From positions 62,001-126,000 of the forward strand of contig NZ_VDMR01000010.1 in NCBI RefSeq assembly GCF_006346315.1: DNA of 64,000 bases, written 5' to 3'. This DNA is from Nocardioides litoris (GTDB taxonomy: Bacteria > Actinomycetota > Actinomycetes > Propionibacteriales > Nocardioidaceae). Positions 62,673-64,000 of the stretch are shown piece by piece. Made by a program: the position numbers and the translations under genes. Every line of letters starts with the position of its first letter. The stretch's first letter is position 1. The notes beneath the pieces are model-generated. The model was not told the DNA's origin and did no database searches. It worked only from the letters and a program-made list of their open reading frames with translations.

Positions 62673-63575
62673 TCAGCCGATCCGGTAGTCGGAGATCGCC
62701 CCGGTGGGCCGGGGGCCGGGGGTGAGGAACTGCTCGTAGCGGGTGTCGTCGTCGACGAACCGCTTGAGCCAGGCCACGGTGTAGGACGCGATGGTGGCGT
62801 TGGCGGTGTTGGGGGCGAAGTGCGAGGCGCCCGCGAGCTCGAGGTAGGCACGCCGCTCGGCGCTGGTGAGGCTGGTCCAGAAGGGGATGGCGTGCGACCC
62901 CACGGGCGCGACGGAGTCGTCCTCGGCCCCGATCTCCAGCGCCGCGGCCTGCACCTCGGGCCAGGTCTTGTCGAGGTTCCAGGGCGTCAGCCCGACGGCG
63001 GCCTCGAGGGAGGGTCGGGTCACGGCCGCCTCGAGCGTGCCGCCGCCGCCCATCGAGTGGCCGACCACGGCCTGGCGGGTGCGGTCGACGCGGCTCGCGG
63101 TGCGCGAGTCCGCGACGACGTGGTCGAGGGCCGCCAGCAGCTGGTCGCCGCGGGCGTCGGGCTGGTCGTAGCGGCTGTTGGTGTTGAACGTGATGACCAC
63201 GAACCCGAACGACGCCAGGCGCGGCCCGAGCCAGGAGATCGACGACTCGCTCGCCGTGTAGCCCGGCGAGATGGCCACGACGCCGAAGGTGCCCTCGGCC
63301 GTCGACGTCGGGTAGGACACGGTGCCCGACCCGAACCCGCGCGAGGCGAGGTCGGAGACGGAGTACTGGCTGACCGCGAACGGGCCGCGCGTGGCCGCGA
63401 TGCTCGTGCTGGTCGGCGCCGGCCCCCGCTCGTACGGCGAGGCCGCGACCGCGACCGGGGCGGGTGCGACGGCGAGGCCGGCGGTGGCGGTGACGCCGGC
63501 GACGGCGAGCGCGAGGCGGGTGCGGACGCCTTGCCGGGCTGCGCGCCCGGTGGGGGAGGGGTGGGGTGCGGTCAT
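62673..63575 (-). CDS. secreted polyester hydrolase, cutinase/PET-hydrolase family
   Basis: 300 residues. A signal peptide ends near AVAVAA-S46. The mature part closely follows Thermobifida cutinases: NPYERGP-like SPYERGPAPTS, SPGYTASESSISWLGPRLAS (oxyanion Tyr106), nucleophile Ser174 in GHSMGGGG, LTPWNLDKTW (Trp199), Asp220 in AEDDSVAPV, His252 in GASHFAPN, and VAWLKRFVDDDTRYEQFL. His228 and Phe232 are present, as in cutinases, not the Ser/Ile of Ideonella PETase. The protein has no Cys at all, so the usual C-terminal disulfide is missing, and the tail is shortened. Substrates are likely polyesters such as cutin; PET activity cannot be told from sequence. Confidence 0.93.
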   Translation of the reverse strand: MTAPHPSPTGRAARQGVRTRLALAVAGVTATAGLAVAPAPVAVAASPYERGPAPTSTSIAATRGPFAVSQYSVSDLASRGFGSGTVSYPTSTAEGTFGVVAISPGYTASESSISWLGPRLASFGFVVITFNTNSRYDQPDARGDQLLAALDHVVADSRTASRVDRTRQAVVGHSMGGGGTLEAAVTRPSLEAAVGLTPWNLDKTWPEVQAAALEIGAEDDSVAPVGSHAIPFWTSLTSAERRAYLELAGASHFAPNTANATIASYTVAWLKRFVDDDTRYEQFLTPGPRPTGAISDYRIG

Positions 63576-63936
63576 GGTCGTGCCTTCCCGAGAGGTGCGG
63601 CCCCGAGCGGCCCGCGCCCACTGCGCGGGTCCTCGGAGGGTCGGCCGCAGAAGTAGTTGCAGTCATGGTGCAGCAATAGTCGACGAAGCGCCAGGGTCCC
63701 CCCAGACCCTGGCGCCCCGGCCTGCCGCCGTGGCCAGCACCCGCACGCGGTAGGCCACCGTTGTGATCCGTGTGCTTAACGGACACCGACGACGTCGATC
63801 GACGCTGGTGCGTCGTTCCTGGCATCGCGACGGCGAACCTCATCAGCGGTCGCTGGGGACGCCGAGACCATCAGCCCGACCACCATCGCTCCGATCGGCC
63901 TCGGGACGGAGAGGGCAACTGAGGGAGGGGGAGCTC
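63576..63936. other. intergenic region upstream of the hydrolase gene
   Basis: 360 bases with no supported ORF. It contains a hairpin GCGCCAGGGTC/GACCCTGGCGC (63688-63715, loop CCCCCA) and an imperfect repeat TTGCA...TGCAGCAA near 63655-63680 that could be part of the hydrolase control region on the minus strand. The right part (63760-63920) precedes the last gene. Confidence 0.4.
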
Positions 63937-64000
63937 GTGGGGGCATCCGACGACGACAGGTCGCGCTCTGCGCACGGGCTGGCGTTCGTCCTGGACGTCT
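63937..64000 (+). CDS. start of a gene running off the window
   Basis: GTG 63937 follows a strong GAGGGAGGGGGAG site and opens a frame (GASDDDRSRSAHGLAFVLDV) that is still open at the window edge. Coding-type third positions, but only 21 codons are visible, so no family can be named. Confidence 0.5.
   Translation, partial: MGASDDDRSRSAHGLAFVLDV

Noticed and set aside
63322..63753. 143-codon open frame on the plus strand opposite the hydrolase signal region
   Set aside because: Overlaps the hydrolase start and control region; no recognisable domain and shadow-like Arg/Pro/Ala composition.

Overview
The window is about 73% G+C DNA with strong G/C third-codon-position bias, many GTG starts, very short intergenic gaps and frequent 1-4 nt gene overlaps. 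Gene content is that of an aerobic high-GC actinobacterium: an RseA/HtrA pair, IdeR, a split Ku/LigD system, the large NAD-glutamate dehydrogenase, a Tad pilus locus and WS/DGAT. The combination looks most like Nocardioides or a close relative; that placement is inference from gene style, not a search. I see no rRNA, tRNA, CRISPR array, insertion sequence or prophage. The window is ordinary chromosome with several accessory islets.

Layout. 0-4.3 kb: truncated RseA-like anti-sigma factor, HtrA protease, a small HTH protein, and a CpaB-like/CpaE-like pilus gene pair. 4.3-4.8 kb: a large imperfect palindrome. 4.8-13.5 kb: a lipoprotein plus polytopic membrane protein of unknown role, WS/DGAT, proline catabolism (pruA), an Old Yellow Enzyme, two DUF2505-like proteins and tryptophan 2,3-dioxygenase. 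13.8-18.7 kb: catabolic NAD-glutamate dehydrogenase with an apparently leaderless start. 18.8-24 kb: PP2C phosphatase, secreted Cys-rich protein, the Ku/ligase/polymerase end-joining genes and an orphan response regulator. 24-27.7 kb: methyltransferases, a PhyH-type dioxygenase and an EEP-fold hydrolase. 28-30.5 kb: a three-gene operon whose first two genes correspond to the two halves of the plant Tm-1 protein, followed by a cupin.

30.8-37.7 kb: the tad locus (ATPase, two membrane platform proteins, pilin-like peptide, three TadE/G-like minor pilins) followed by a YbaB-like/WXG-like pair suggestive of type VII secretion substrates. 37.7-42.8 kb: a TetR gene with a textbook operator, then a heterodimeric ABC exporter, then a convergent enoyl-CoA hydratase. 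42.86-43.2 kb: a short intergenic transcription unit with a consensus promoter, a 12-codon ORF behind an exceptionally long Shine-Dalgarno sequence, and a terminator-like stem; this is the best candidate here for something undescribed. 43.2-53.7 kb: MFS/MarR drug-efflux pair, alpha-glucosidase, thioesterase-like protein, photolyase, IdeR, a sirtuin, and a SigE-family sigma factor coupled to a membrane-anchored beta-propeller protein. 53.8-61.3 kb: an enoyl-reductase-like enzyme, a two-domain phosphodiesterase, and a SipW signal peptidase flanked by two probable substrates (a TasA-like and an RTX protein). 61.3-64 kb: a divergent MFS/TetR pair, and a secreted polyester hydrolase of the cutinase/PET-hydrolase family followed by a TetR gene.

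Non-coding structure is unusually rich. There are at least three families of dispersed palindromic repeats: TAGTCCCTG hairpins, a TTCGAGGCTCGTCGC-type repeat, and an ATCTCCCACTCCTGG/TTAACCGGAG family. There are also several clear operators in divergent or autoregulatory positions. Coordinates were read by hand from the sequence. Family names rest on motif recognition, not on database searches.
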